NCBI GenBank assembly: GCA_937967345.1
Contig: CALBTN010000286.1
Span: 1 to 13,066, forward strand
Reading direction: 5' to 3'
DNA: 13,066 bases
DNA from: an uncultured Rubrivivax sp.
GTDB taxonomy: Bacteria > Pseudomonadota > Gammaproteobacteria > Burkholderiales > Burkholderiaceae_C
Position 1 is the stretch's first letter; the number at the start of each line of letters is the position of its first letter. Both the position numbers and the translations under genes were made by a program. The notes under the pieces are model-generated. The model saw only the letters and a program-made list of their open reading frames with translations, did not search any database and was not told the origin of the DNA. Shown here in pieces: positions 5,389-13,066 of this stretch.

Positions 5389-7022
5389 GCGGTTTCCTTG
5401 GTGCGGCGCGCGGCTGCCTTGCGCTTGGGTCGGGCTGCGGATTCGTCCACCGGCAGGCCGAGCGCGGCGCGCAGCTTCGGCCCCTGAAGGTTGCGCTGCA
5501 GTTGCCTGCGCGCGAGCGCGGCGCGGCGCGGGTTCTGCTGCTCGATCGGGCCGGCGCCGACGAAACGCTGGTCGAACAGCCGCAGCACGGTGGCGGCGAG
5601 CCTGCGCTGCCAGGCCTCGCGCGCAGGCAGCGGCGGCGGGGGCGTGCCTTGCCGCAGAGCCTCGATCAGCGTCTGCAGTTGGCGATAGAAGGTGGACTCG
5701 GTGGCAGCCCAGAAGGCGGCGTCGACGTGGCCGAAGTCGCCGCGTGCGTCGGCATCGAACCAGGCGTCCTTGATCGCGCCGCGCAGAGCGCTTGCCGCCA
5801 GCGCGGCTGCCGCAAGCCAGCGCCCGACCTCGGCTTGCAGCGCCTGACGCGCGCCGGCTTCGCAGTCGGCCAGGTGGTACAGCGGCAAGGCCGCTTCGTA
5901 CCAGCAGCGCGCCTTCATGTTGTCCATGTCGTAGCCGAAGGCCCATAGCCGCAGCGGGCCTTGCAGCGTCTGCGGCGGCAGCGCGAGCACGCGCTGCACG
6001 ACCGGAGCGACCCGGACCGATTGCTTGTCGGTCGCGGCACCGAGCACCCAGGCCATCCAGTGGCGATAGCCGATGCCGCCGGGCTGCGGGTGCACCGGCA
6101 GCCAGCCTTCCTTGGTCTGGTAGTACGGCGACAACGGATGGCTCCACTCGCCCTTGTAGTTGAGCCCGTAGTTCTTGGTCGCGTAGCGCACGAACAGGTT
6201 TTGCCCCTCACGACCACAGGCGTCGCAACTGCCGCCGGCCGGCACGGCCGCTTCCAGCCGGATGCGCCGCGGCATCGCCCAGTACAGGTGCGCCGGATGC
6301 ACCTGCGACTGCGCGATCTGCCCCTTCGGGTCGGCCGGCTGCAGGTTGGCGATCGGGCCCAACCACGGGAAGCTGCGCTGCGGCGCGCCGTGGGCCTTGT
6401 CGCCGCCCCGGGCCAGGAACTCCGAGCGCAGCGCGACGTTGATCCACAGGTGCTGCCACAGGCTGGCCGGCTCGGGCGCGAGCACCAGGGTCGTCAGCGG
6501 CCCGCCGCCGCGCAGCCCGGTGCGGTGCCCGGCACCGCCGGCCGGTGCGTTGAGTTGCAGCGTGAACAGCGCCGTGGCCGCGCAGGCGCCGCACAGCGCG
6601 CCGATCTGGCCGCGCTTGACGAAATGGTCGGTGTTGTTCTTCAGCGCCTGCTCGCCGGGCGAATCGATCAACAGCGCAGCGATGTCGTTGATGGCCACGC
6701 CCTCGTTGCCGAGGTCGACGTCCTGCATGAAGCGCGCACCGTCGCCGTCGAACTGGAAGGCCTCGGCCACCGGCGCGAACCACTGGCGCAGCGTGGCGGC
6801 CGCCGGCGGGCTGTTCAGGCCGCGGCGCCATTCGATCGGGTTGTCCAGCGGCGTGGTGGTCTGCAGCAGGCCGATCGCGAACTGCATCAGCGCGCCGTTG
6901 AAGTCGGGCCGGTCGGCATCGAAGGCGCGCCAACGCGGGTCGGACCACTGCTCGGGCGTGATCCAGCAGCGCGCGCCGGCAACGTCCCGCACCGGCATCC
7001 AGGGGTCGTGCAGCAGGTTCAT
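5385..7022 (-). CDS. cse1: Cascade large subunit Cse1 (CasA, Cas8e)
   Basis: The 545-residue protein (E. coli CasA 502 aa) recognises the PAM and recruits Cas3. It begins NLLHDPWMPVR, like E. coli NLLIDNWIPVR. It has FDGDGARFMQD at about residues 91-101 and the block GALCGACAATALFTLQLNAP at 141-160, aligned with E. coli EALCGGCTAIALF. A second pair of cysteines sits in SCDACGREG. The four cysteines C144, C147, C266 and C269 probably bind zinc. RTGLRGGGPLTTLV follows at about 167-180, and the C-terminal helical bundle completes the protein. The start ATG overlaps the cas3 stop by 4 bp (ATGA), so coupling to cas3 is likely; no separate Shine-Dalgarno is evident. The frame stays open upstream inside cas3 but is not Cse1-like there. 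Confidence 0.96.
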   Translation of the reverse strand: MNLLHDPWMPVRDVAGARCWITPEQWSDPRWRAFDADRPDFNGALMQFAIGLLQTTTPLDNPIEWRRGLNSPPAAATLRQWFAPVAEAFQFDGDGARFMQDVDLGNEGVAINDIAALLIDSPGEQALKNNTDHFVKRGQIGALCGACAATALFTLQLNAPAGGAGHRTGLRGGGPLTTLVLAPEPASLWQHLWINVALRSEFLARGGDKAHGAPQRSFPWLGPIANLQPADPKGQIAQSQVHPAHLYWAMPRRIRLEAAVPAGGSCDACGREGQNLFVRYATKNYGLNYKGEWSHPLSPYYQTKEGWLPVHPQPGGIGYRHWMAWVLGAATDKQSVRVAPVVQRVLALPPQTLQGPLRLWAFGYDMDNMKARCWYEAALPLYHLADCEAGARQALQAEVGRWLAAAALAASALRGAIKDAWFDADARGDFGHVDAAFWAATESTFYRQLQTLIEALRQGTPPPPLPAREAWQRRLAATVLRLFDQRFVGAGPIEQQNPRRAALARRQLQRNLQGPKLRAALGLPVDESAARPKRKAAARRTKETA

Positions 7023-9808
7023 GAATCCGAATCGTCGCTGAAAGTGGGATCGCGATCGTTGTGCGCGAGCAAGCGCAGGCCGCATCGGGTGTCGTAGACC
7101 CAGCGCAGCCGGCGGGGCGGCTCGTTGCGGCGCGGCGCGGCGAGGGCTTCGCCGACCCAGTGGCCGTCGCGCTCGACCAGCGGCAGCAGCACGGTCCAGC
7201 GGCCCTGCGCGGGCAGGGTCTCGCGGATTGCATCGACGGCGGCTTGCTGCGCGGGGTCGGCCAGCGGGGCGGGCGCGTCGATCAGTCGTGCGGCCACGCG
7301 CAGGCTGCTGTAGGCCCAGGCGTGGCTGAGCGAAGCCGCTTCGGCCCAGGGCAGCAGCCGGCCATCGACCCAGCGCGCGAGCGCTACCGTGCTCGTCGCC
7401 TCGCCGAGCCGCGATGGGGTCTTCGCGTCGCTCCACCAGTCGACGCCTTTGCGCGTGTAGCCCTCGTCGAGCGCGAGCGCGTTCATCTGCCCCTGAGCCT
7501 GATCGGCGAATTCCTTCCCCTCGGCGGCGAGCGAAACCGACTGCAAGCCTGCGGGCACGTCGGCGTGTTCCCCGAAGACACCTTCGATCAGCGCGCGTGC
7601 GTCGTCGGGCATCGTGAAGGCGCCGGCGCGCAGCGCACGTTGCGTGAGCCAGAGTTGCCCGTGGTCCGGGTAGACCGTCGCCGCCTTGGCGAAAGCTGCC
7701 TTGAACCAGCCTGCCTCGGGCGTGTCGGACCACGGTGGCGCCAGCACCCACAGCGTCGGCTCGCCGCGCCGGTCGGGCAGCGCCGGATCGGCCAGCGGCG
7801 TGCCGTCGACGGCGCGGCGATGGCGGGCGAGCCGCCCGGCGCGCTGGATGAGGCGGTCGATCGGCGCCAGGTCGCTGACCAGCAGGTCGAAGTCGACGTC
7901 CAGCGACTGTTCGACGACCTGGGTCGCGATCAGCAGCCGGCCCGCGCGCTCGGCCGCGCCGCTGGTCTTGCCAAAGCCGGCCAGCACCTGCTCTTCCAGA
8001 CCCAGGCGATCGTGCAGCGCAAAGCGCGCGTGGAACAGCAGCAACCGCTCGGCCGGCAGGCGATCGCGGAACAGTTCGCACGCGTCGACCGCGTCGGCCA
8101 CGGTGTTGCGCACCCAGCACACGCATCGGCCCTGCTGCAGCGCGTGATCGATGGCCTCGACGACCGCGCGGGTGGTCTCGGCGAGGTGCACGCGCACGGT
8201 GCGCCGCATGGCTGCGCGTGTGGCCACGGCCTGCTCGGCCACCGCGGCGCTGCCCGCATGCAGGCTGCTGGTCAGCGGATACGCCTCGGCCTGTGGCCGG
8301 GGCTTGCCGGCGGTGAGCGTGCCGGCGGCAAAGGCCGCGAGCAGCCGCTGCTTCATGCGCATCGGCAGCGTGGCCGAAAGCAGGATCGCGCTGCCGCCGG
8401 CGCGGGCGTGGAACTCGAGCAGCCGCTCCAGCACGGCCAGCATGTAGGCATCGCAGGCGTGCACCTCGTCGACCACCAGCACCTTGTGCACCAGGCCCAG
8501 CAGCCGCAGCGACTGGTGCTTGCTGTGCAGCACGGCGAGCAGCGCCTGGTCGATGGTGCCCACGCCGGCTGGCGCCAGCAGCGCGCGCTTGTGGTGGTCG
8601 GCCAGCCATGCGCTGCAGCGTGCCGAGGCCGTGTCGTCGAGCTGGCGCGGGTCGTGCTCGGCGGCATCCGCCGGCAGCACCGTGGCGGCGAACTCCTCGA
8701 CCAGCGTTCGCTGGCTGCTGGCCAGCACCAGGCTGGCCGGGTCGGTGAACAGCCGCCGGTAGCTGGCCGCGACCCGTGCGTACATCGCGTTCGCCGTGGC
8801 CATCGTCGGCAGCGCGACGTAGAAGCCGCCGGCCTGCCCGTTGGCGAGCAGACGGTGCGTCAGCATCAGCGCGGCCTCGGTCTTTCCCGCGCCGGTGACG
8901 TCTTCGAGCAGGTGCAATTGCGGCTGGTCGCCCAGCGGGACGTTGGCGGCCCATTGCTGCAACGGCGAGGGTTCGGCGATGTGCGGGAACAGCGCGGTGA
9001 AGGGCTGCGGCGGCGCGCTGGCAGGTGCCACGATGCCGCTGGCATCAAGCGCGGCCGCGGCCTGGCGCAGGGCGTACCGCCAGTAGTCGGCCAGCGATCG
9101 CGGCTGGTCGTGGTAGGGGAAGAACCTGGTGTTCGAGCCCAGCCAGTCGGCAAGCACGGCCAGGCCGGCGAGCCACCACGACAGTTCGCGGCTGGCTTGC
9201 CAGAACCGGACCGGGTCCTGACCGGCGATCGACTCGACCACTGCGCCGGTCAGGAACATGCGCCGTGCGGCCTCGACGAAGCCGAGGGCGGCGGCGCGAT
9301 CCTCGACGGTGTCGAAGTGCTGGCCCCAGTAGTCGCCCTCGGTCGGCGGCTGGCCGTGATGCCCGGTGCAGGCCCTGGCCCAGAAGTCCAGGCCATCGGC
9401 GAGGTCGAAGGACTGCGGGCCGAACCATTGGTTGGTGATGGCCTGTTCGCGCACCACCGAGGTCCAGAACTGCATGCCCAGGCTGTCGTGACGCAGCGTG
9501 TAGGGCTTGGCAGGGTCGGGCGTGCGGCCACGCAGCACGCTGAAGGCCTCCGGCGACTGACTCTGGAACGATTCGGCGAACTTGCCCAGGTCATGCAGGG
9601 CGAGCCAGAACGCGACGAACGACCGCAGCGCGGCGGCATCGAGCCCCAGCTTGCGCGCGAACAGGGCGAGGGTCGCTGGGACGCGCTCGAGGATTTCGGC
9701 GCCCACGGCGGCCACGTCCAGGGCATGCAAGGGCAGCAGGTGAAATCGCCCGCCGCTGTCCGCGGCGGCTTTGCCCCAGTAGGTGAAGTGGGAGCTCGTG
9801 GCATCCAT
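7019..9808 (-). CDS. cas3: CRISPR-associated helicase-nuclease Cas3 (HD + DExH)
   Basis: The gene encodes a 929-residue single-chain Cas3. The N-terminal HD nuclease domain shows H28, H72-D73 within LALHDLGKF (K76), H107 in the RHDSLG segment and H150-H151 in GHHGQPP. The helicase follows: Walker A VTGAGKTEAA with K309, LPTMATANAMY, DEVH at 447-450, SAT at 478-480, and in the C-terminal RecA domain LLIATQVVEQSLDVDFDLLVSD and RLIQRAGRLARHRR. Cas3 nicks and unwinds target DNA after Cascade binding. The start ATG at 9806-9808 gives a natural N-terminus ahead of the HD domain. The longer open frame upstream reads into arginase and was not used. It is the first gene of the cas operon, 65 bp after arginase, with an inverted repeat between them. 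Confidence 0.97.
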   Translation of the reverse strand: MDATSSHFTYWGKAAADSGGRFHLLPLHALDVAAVGAEILERVPATLALFARKLGLDAAALRSFVAFWLALHDLGKFAESFQSQSPEAFSVLRGRTPDPAKPYTLRHDSLGMQFWTSVVREQAITNQWFGPQSFDLADGLDFWARACTGHHGQPPTEGDYWGQHFDTVEDRAAALGFVEAARRMFLTGAVVESIAGQDPVRFWQASRELSWWLAGLAVLADWLGSNTRFFPYHDQPRSLADYWRYALRQAAAALDASGIVAPASAPPQPFTALFPHIAEPSPLQQWAANVPLGDQPQLHLLEDVTGAGKTEAALMLTHRLLANGQAGGFYVALPTMATANAMYARVAASYRRLFTDPASLVLASSQRTLVEEFAATVLPADAAEHDPRQLDDTASARCSAWLADHHKRALLAPAGVGTIDQALLAVLHSKHQSLRLLGLVHKVLVVDEVHACDAYMLAVLERLLEFHARAGGSAILLSATLPMRMKQRLLAAFAAGTLTAGKPRPQAEAYPLTSSLHAGSAAVAEQAVATRAAMRRTVRVHLAETTRAVVEAIDHALQQGRCVCWVRNTVADAVDACELFRDRLPAERLLLFHARFALHDRLGLEEQVLAGFGKTSGAAERAGRLLIATQVVEQSLDVDFDLLVSDLAPIDRLIQRAGRLARHRRAVDGTPLADPALPDRRGEPTLWVLAPPWSDTPEAGWFKAAFAKAATVYPDHGQLWLTQRALRAGAFTMPDDARALIEGVFGEHADVPAGLQSVSLAAEGKEFADQAQGQMNALALDEGYTRKGVDWWSDAKTPSRLGEATSTVALARWVDGRLLPWAEAASLSHAWAYSSLRVAARLIDAPAPLADPAQQAAVDAIRETLPAQGRWTVLLPLVERDGHWVGEALAAPRRNEPPRRLRWVYDTRCGLRLLAHNDRDPTFSDDSDS

Positions 9809-9828
9809 GGGTGCAGTGTGCCCCACCA

Positions 9829-9849
9829 CAGGCTCACCCCATGAGCCTG
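9829..9849 (-). promoter_or_regulatory. 8-bp inverted repeat between arginase and cas3
   Basis: On the minus strand the arms are CAGGCTCA and TGAGCCTG around a 5-nt loop (TGGGG); a further G-U pair can extend the stem. It begins 20 bp before the cas3 ATG and is the only strong symmetry in the 65-bp gap. It could be an operator for the cas operon or a weak hairpin ending the arginase transcript. No T-tract follows on the minus strand, so an ordinary Rho-independent terminator is unlikely. No clear promoter hexamers were recognised nearby. Confidence 0.45.
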
Positions 9850-9873
9850 CGAGACGGCTCGACGCGCCGGCGC

Positions 9874-10794
9874 TCACGCCCGCATCAAGGTGCTCTTGCC
9901 GAACAGGCTTTCGATCAGGTCGACCGCCAGCCGCGCGGTGGCGTTGCGCACGTCCAGCGCCGGGTTCAGCTCCATCACGTCCAGGCTGGCCAGGCGTCCG
10001 GTGTCGGCGATCATCTCCATGCACAGCTGCGCTTCGCGGTAGGTGGGTCCGCCGGGCACGGTGGTGCCCACGCCGGGGGCGATCTGCGGGTCGAGGAAGT
10101 CGACGTCGAAGCTGACGTGCAGGTGCGTGTGCTCGTCCAGCGTGGCCAGCGCCAGCTCCATCGTGTGGCGCATGCCCATCTCGTCGATGTAGCGCATGTC
10201 GAACACCTCGAGGCCGACGTCGTGCACGAACCTCTTCTCGCCGGCATCGACGCTGCGGATGCCGATCTGGCGGATCCACTTCGGGTTCAACGCCGGCACC
10301 TGGCCGCCGATGTCCAGCAGCGGCTGCGGGCCGTGGCCGCACAGGCAGGCCACCGGCATGCCGTGCAGGTTGCCGCTGGGCGTGAGCGCGCTGGTGTTGA
10401 AGTCGGCGTGCGCGTCCAGCCACAGCACGCGCAGCCGCTTGCCGGCTTCGCGGCAGTGGCGTGCCACCGCCGAGATCGAGCCGATCGCCAGGCAGTGGTC
10501 GCCGCCCAGCAGCAGCGGCAGCCGCTGCAGCCGCAACTCGGCCAGCACCGCGTCGTGCACGCTGCGGTTCCAGGCGATCACTTCGTCCAGGTGGCGGTAG
10601 CCATGCCGCGGCGGCAGCCAGGGGTTGGCCGGGCCGGCCAGGTTGCCGCGGTCGATGACCTCGGCGCCGTGCTGCGCCAGCGCTTGCGCCAGCCCGGCCA
10701 CGCGCAGCGCCTCGGGGCCCATCGCCGCGCCGCGGTCGCCAGCGCCGATGTCGGTGGGCGCACCGATCAGGCTGAGCTGGCGCATGCCCGGCAT
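9874..10794 (-). CDS. rocF: Arginase (ureohydrolase family)
   Basis: The 306-residue protein is of normal arginase length and hydrolyses L-arginine to ornithine and urea using two Mn ions. The start motif is IGAPTDIGAGDRGAAMGPEAL. The metal ligands are all present: H100 in LLGGDH, D127, H129 and D131 in WLDAHADFNT, and D230 and D232 in SFDVDFLDP. The substrate loop SGNLHGMP (about 140-147), APGVGTTVPGG (about 239-249) and E275 favour arginase over agmatinase. The start could be the ATG at 10794 or the next one at 10785 (MRQLSLIG); neither has a clear Shine-Dalgarno. It follows the LOG-family gene by 42 bp, which suggests co-transcription, and precedes cas3. The role here is ordinary arginine catabolism and no link to CRISPR is implied. 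Confidence 0.93.
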   Translation of the reverse strand: MPGMRQLSLIGAPTDIGAGDRGAAMGPEALRVAGLAQALAQHGAEVIDRGNLAGPANPWLPPRHGYRHLDEVIAWNRSVHDAVLAELRLQRLPLLLGGDHCLAIGSISAVARHCREAGKRLRVLWLDAHADFNTSALTPSGNLHGMPVACLCGHGPQPLLDIGGQVPALNPKWIRQIGIRSVDAGEKRFVHDVGLEVFDMRYIDEMGMRHTMELALATLDEHTHLHVSFDVDFLDPQIAPGVGTTVPGGPTYREAQLCMEMIADTGRLASLDVMELNPALDVRNATARLAVDLIESLFGKSTLMRA

Positions 10795-10836
10795 GTCAAC
10801 GGCCGCGCCCGGTGCGCAAGGCGTGGGCCGGGGCCA

Positions 10837-11742
10837 TCAGATATCCACCGCCAGGTCGCCGGTCTCGGTGGTGGGCGGGTCGAAGCCGTACTCGTGCTCG
10901 AGCAGCGACCACGCTTCGTCGGCGGTCTCGACGTAGTGGAACAGCCCCAGGTCGGCCGCGGCGATCATGCCGGTGTCCACCAGCAGCTCGAAATCGATCA
11001 GCCGCGACCAGAACTCGCGGCCGAACAGCAGCACCGGCCGCTTGCGGCACTTGCCGGTCTGGATCAGCGTCAGTGTCTCGAACAACTCGTCCAGCGTGCC
11101 GAAGCCGCCCGGAAAGCACGCCAGCGCGACGCTGCGCATCAGGAAGTGCATCTTGCGCAGCCCGAAGTAGTGGAACTGGAAGCACAGCTGCGGCGTGATG
11201 TAGTCGTTGGGCACCTGCTCGTGCGGCAGCACGATGTTCAGGCCGATGCTCTTGCCGCCGACGTCGAAGGCGCCGCGGTTGCCGGCTTCCATGATGCCGG
11301 GCCCGCCGCCGGTGACGACGAAGATCGGCGTGTCCAGCCGCCGCGAGCGCTCGGTGACCAGCGCGGCGAACTCGCGCGCGGTGTCGTAGTAGCGGCTCAT
11401 CTGCACGCGCATCGTCGCGCGGCGCAGCGCGCCGGCGTCGCCGCCGGCCTGGGCCAGCGCGAGTTCGTCGGCCGCCGCCTGCGGCGCCGGGATGCGCGCG
11501 CTGCCGAAGATCACCAGCGTGGAGTCGATGCCCATGCGCTCTTGCACGATCTCGGGCTTGAGCAGCTCGAGCTGCATGCGCACCGGGCGCAGCTCTTCGC
11601 GCAGCAGGAAGTCGACGTCGGTGAAGGCCAGCCGGTGCGCGCTGTCGGGTCCGCCGTAGCGCGAGGTCTGCGGCGCGGCCTGCGCGGATTCCTCGGCGGT
11701 GGCGAAGTTGCGGGCGCTTAGGTCGCTGCGTCTGACGTCCAT
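10837..11742 (-). CDS. LOG-family (TIGR00730-type) Rossmann protein, probable nucleoside-5'-monophosphate phosphoribohydrolase
   Basis: A 301-residue protein with the two LOG signatures: VVTGGGPGIMEAGNRGA at about 142-158 and PGGFGTLDE at 211-219, with an RK pair at 196-197 between them. Proteins of this family were long annotated as lysine decarboxylases; the characterised members instead release free bases from nucleoside monophosphates (for example cytokinin riboside phosphate). The exact substrate cannot be told here. The roughly 70-residue N-terminal extension before the first strand (LVIFGSARIP) makes it longer than the minimal family. ATG at 11740-11742 is preceded only by a weak GAGCGAG. 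It lies 30 bp after the MoeB-like gene and 42 bp before arginase, all co-directional. Confidence 0.88.
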   Translation of the reverse strand: MDVRRSDLSARNFATAEESAQAAPQTSRYGGPDSAHRLAFTDVDFLLREELRPVRMQLELLKPEIVQERMGIDSTLVIFGSARIPAPQAAADELALAQAGGDAGALRRATMRVQMSRYYDTAREFAALVTERSRRLDTPIFVVTGGGPGIMEAGNRGAFDVGGKSIGLNIVLPHEQVPNDYITPQLCFQFHYFGLRKMHFLMRSVALACFPGGFGTLDELFETLTLIQTGKCRKRPVLLFGREFWSRLIDFELLVDTGMIAAADLGLFHYVETADEAWSLLEHEYGFDPPTTETGDLAVDI

Positions 11743-11772
11743 GCAGGCTCGCTCGATGGTGCGTGCCGCAGC

Positions 11773-12540
11773 TTAGCGCGCCGGCGCACCGCGCCGCTGC
11801 GCGCACACGCTGCAATGCGCGTCGCGTTGCACGGCGATGGTCGTCCAGTCCATCGAACGCGCGTCCAGCATCATCAGCCGCCCGGCCAGCGAGCGGCCGA
11901 TGCCGGCCAGCAGCTTCAGCGCCTCGGCCGCCTGCATGCTGCCCACGATGCCCACCAGCGGCGCGAACACGCCCATGGTCGCGCAGGCGGCTTCGTGCAC
12001 CCGGGCCTCGGCCGGGAACACGCAGGCATAGCACGGCGCGTCGGACGCGCGGGTGTCGTACACCGACACCTGTGCATCGAAGCCCAGCGCCGCGGCGGCC
12101 ACCAGCGGGCGCGCGTGCGCGACGCAGGCGGCGTTGATCGCGTGGCGTGTGGCGAAGTTGTCGCTGCAGTCCAGCACCACGTCGCTGCGCGCGACCAGCT
12201 CGTGCAGCAGCGGCGCATCGGCGCGCTGCGCGCACGCCAGCACCTGGGTGTCGGGGTTGATCGCGCGCACGCGGTCGCGCGCCGACTCGGCCTTCGGGGC
12301 GCCCAGCCGCGACAGGTCGTGCGCGATCTGGCGCTGCAGGTTGGTCAGGTCGACCGCGTCGTCGTCGACGATGGTGATGCGGCCGACGCCGGCGCTGCCC
12401 AGGTACAGCGCCACCGGCGAGCCCAGGCCGCCGGCACCGACGATCAGCGCATGGGCACCCAGCAGCCGGCGCTGGCCCTCGATGCCGAGTTCGTCGAGCA
12501 GGATGTGGCGCGAGTAGCGCAGCAGTTGCTGGTCGTCCAT
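11773..12540 (-). CDS. moeB: HesA/MoeB/ThiF-family adenylyltransferase (E1-like)
   Basis: This 255-residue protein adenylates the C-terminus of a small ubiquitin-like sulfur carrier (MoaD or ThiS) for molybdopterin or thiazole synthesis. The N-terminus LLRYSRHILLDELGIEGQ is typical. The nucleotide-binding loop GAGGLG is at 35-40. DDDAVDLTNLQRQ at 59-71 and DCSDNFATR at 124-132 (D127) are the catalytic/ATP region. Four zinc cysteines occur as CYAC (170-173) and CSVC (243-246). C186 in EAACATMGVFAPLVG occupies the region of the family's reactive cysteine. MoeB and ThiF cannot be separated with certainty from sequence alone; no rhodanese domain is present. ATG at 12538-12540 was chosen because the family begins there; no strong ribosome binding site is visible. 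It follows ctpA by 86 bp. Confidence 0.9.
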   Translation of the reverse strand: MDDQQLLRYSRHILLDELGIEGQRRLLGAHALIVGAGGLGSPVALYLGSAGVGRITIVDDDAVDLTNLQRQIAHDLSRLGAPKAESARDRVRAINPDTQVLACAQRADAPLLHELVARSDVVLDCSDNFATRHAINAACVAHARPLVAAAALGFDAQVSVYDTRASDAPCYACVFPAEARVHEAACATMGVFAPLVGIVGSMQAAEALKLLAGIGRSLAGRLMMLDARSMDWTTIAVQRDAHCSVCAQRRGAPAR

Positions 12541-12570
12541 GGCTTGGGCATTTTCGCCGCCCGGCAAGCG

Positions 12571-12598
12571 CCAAGGCCCGCGCGGGGGCGGGCCTTGG
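12571..12598 (-). terminator. GC-rich hairpin after ctpA, possible terminator
   Basis: Perfect 11-bp arms, CCAAGGCCCGC and GCGGGCCTTGG, enclose a 6-nt loop. The hairpin begins 28 bp after the ctpA stop and ends 30 bp before the moeB start. There is no T-tract on the minus strand after the stem, so it may act as a partial terminator, an attenuator or an mRNA-stabilising stem instead of a classical Rho-independent terminator. Confidence 0.5.
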
Positions 12599-12626
12599 GC
12601 AGCGTGGGCGGAAGCGGCGGGCCGCG

Positions 12627-13066
12627 TCAGTTGACTTCGGCCTCGGCCTTGCGCTCGGTGGCGGTCTTGCTGACGACCACCGGCTTGTGGCTGAGCTGGT
12701 TCAGCGCCTGGCGCAGCTGGAAGTCCTCGGCGGTGCCGAACTCGGGCAGCGGCTTGGGCGGCTCCTTCTGCTTGGCCAGTTGCTCCTCGAGCTTGACGCG
12801 CGCTTCCTCGCGCGCCTTGGCGCGGGCTTCCTCGGTCTTTTCGTCGGCGCCGGTCAGGTGCTTGTTGAGGTCAGCCTCGCGCATGCGCAGATCGGCGAAG
12901 ACGTTGCCCTCGGCGGTTTCGTCGAGCCAGATGTCGGGCACCACGCCCTTGGCCTGGATCGCCTTGCCCGCCGGCGTGTAGTAGCGCGCGGTGGTGATCT
13001 TCAGCGCGGTATCGGCCGACAGCGGGCGCACCGTCTGCACCGAGCCCTTGCCGAAGGTCTGCGCGC
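12627..13066 (-). CDS. ctpA: C-terminal part of CtpA-type carboxyl-terminal processing protease (S41), 5' end outside the window
   Basis: The visible 145 residues plus stop are the end of a periplasmic S41 protease. They open with RQTFGKGSVQTVRPL, in which the lysine of FGKGSVQ is the catalytic base of the Ser-Lys dyad (equivalent to E. coli Prc K477). The serine lies upstream, outside the window. ALKITTARYYTPAGKAIQAKGVVPDIWL is the conserved strand-and-loop region after the active site. The tail (roughly the last 90 residues) is charged, with a likely coiled coil (EEARAKAREEARVKLEEQL) followed by a PPKPLPEF linker. Such proteins carry an N-terminal signal and a PDZ domain, neither of which can be seen here. 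The partner moeB gene follows 86 bp downstream after a hairpin. Confidence 0.92.
   Translation of the reverse strand, partial: AQTFGKGSVQTVRPLSADTALKITTARYYTPAGKAIQAKGVVPDIWLDETAEGNVFADLRMREADLNKHLTGADEKTEEARAKAREEARVKLEEQLAKQKEPPKPLPEFGTAEDFQLRQALNQLSHKPVVVSKTATERKAEAEVN

Noticed and set aside
7023..8954. Extension of the cse1 frame through cas3, to 8954
   Set aside because: The extra residues are an off-frame reading of cas3, and the Cse1 family N-terminus starts at the ATG at 7022.
7061..9844. 927-codon plus-strand open frame opposite cas3
   Set aside because: It mirrors cas3 almost end to end and has shadow-like composition; the minus strand carries all Cas3 motifs.
9809..10423. Extension of the cas3 frame into arginase, to 10423
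   Set aside because: The upstream part is an off-frame reading of arginase; Cas3 similarity begins after the ATG at 9808.
9811..11721. 636-codon plus-strand open frame opposite arginase and the LOG-family gene
   Set aside because: It spans two real minus-strand genes and their intergenic gap, and its composition (His, Val, Gln, Arg rich) is typical of antisense frames.

Overview
The window is GC-rich and every supported gene lies on the minus strand. The housekeeping genes on the right (a CtpA-type protease, a MoeB-like E1 enzyme, a LOG-family protein and an arginase) together with the composition fit a betaproteobacterium, probably Burkholderiales. The genus cannot be read from the sequence, and this placement is inference.

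Layout in transcription order (right to left): the 3' part of ctpA (12627-13066, cut by the window edge); a GC-rich hairpin; a moeB/thiF-family gene (11773-12540); a LOG-family Rossmann protein (10837-11742); arginase (9874-10794); a 65-bp spacer with an 8-bp inverted repeat; then a complete type I-E CRISPR-cas operon. That operon runs cas3, cse1, cse2, cas7e, cas5e, cas6e, an antitoxin/toxin pair, cas1, cas2, leader, CRISPR array. The array runs off the left edge, and four repeats of 29 bp with three 32-bp spacers are visible.

The cas genes are tightly packed: cas3/cse1, cse1/cse2 and toxin/cas1 overlap by 4 bp, cas1/cas2 overlap by 20 bp, and the Cascade genes cas7e-cas5e-cas6e are 2-3 bp apart. 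The crRNA strand inferred from the repeat matches the direction of the cas genes, which puts the leader between cas2 and the array at about 217-300.

Two things stand out. First, a two-gene module lies exactly between the interference genes and the adaptation genes: a Phd-like/UPF0175 antitoxin (1985-2311) and a DUF3368-type PIN-domain RNase (1495-1977). The toxin stop codon overlaps the TTG start of cas1, so the module looks built into the operon and possibly coupled to spacer acquisition. Second, cas7e (3750-4818), which encodes the Cascade backbone, is split by a one-base frameshift at a run of four G on the coding strand (4067-4070). It is either a disabling mutation or a homopolymer read error. 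If it is real, interference should be lost while cas1, cas2, cas6e and the other genes still read intact.

No gene-free stretch longer than 300 bases exists, and I see no rRNA, tRNA, insertion sequence or plus-strand gene.
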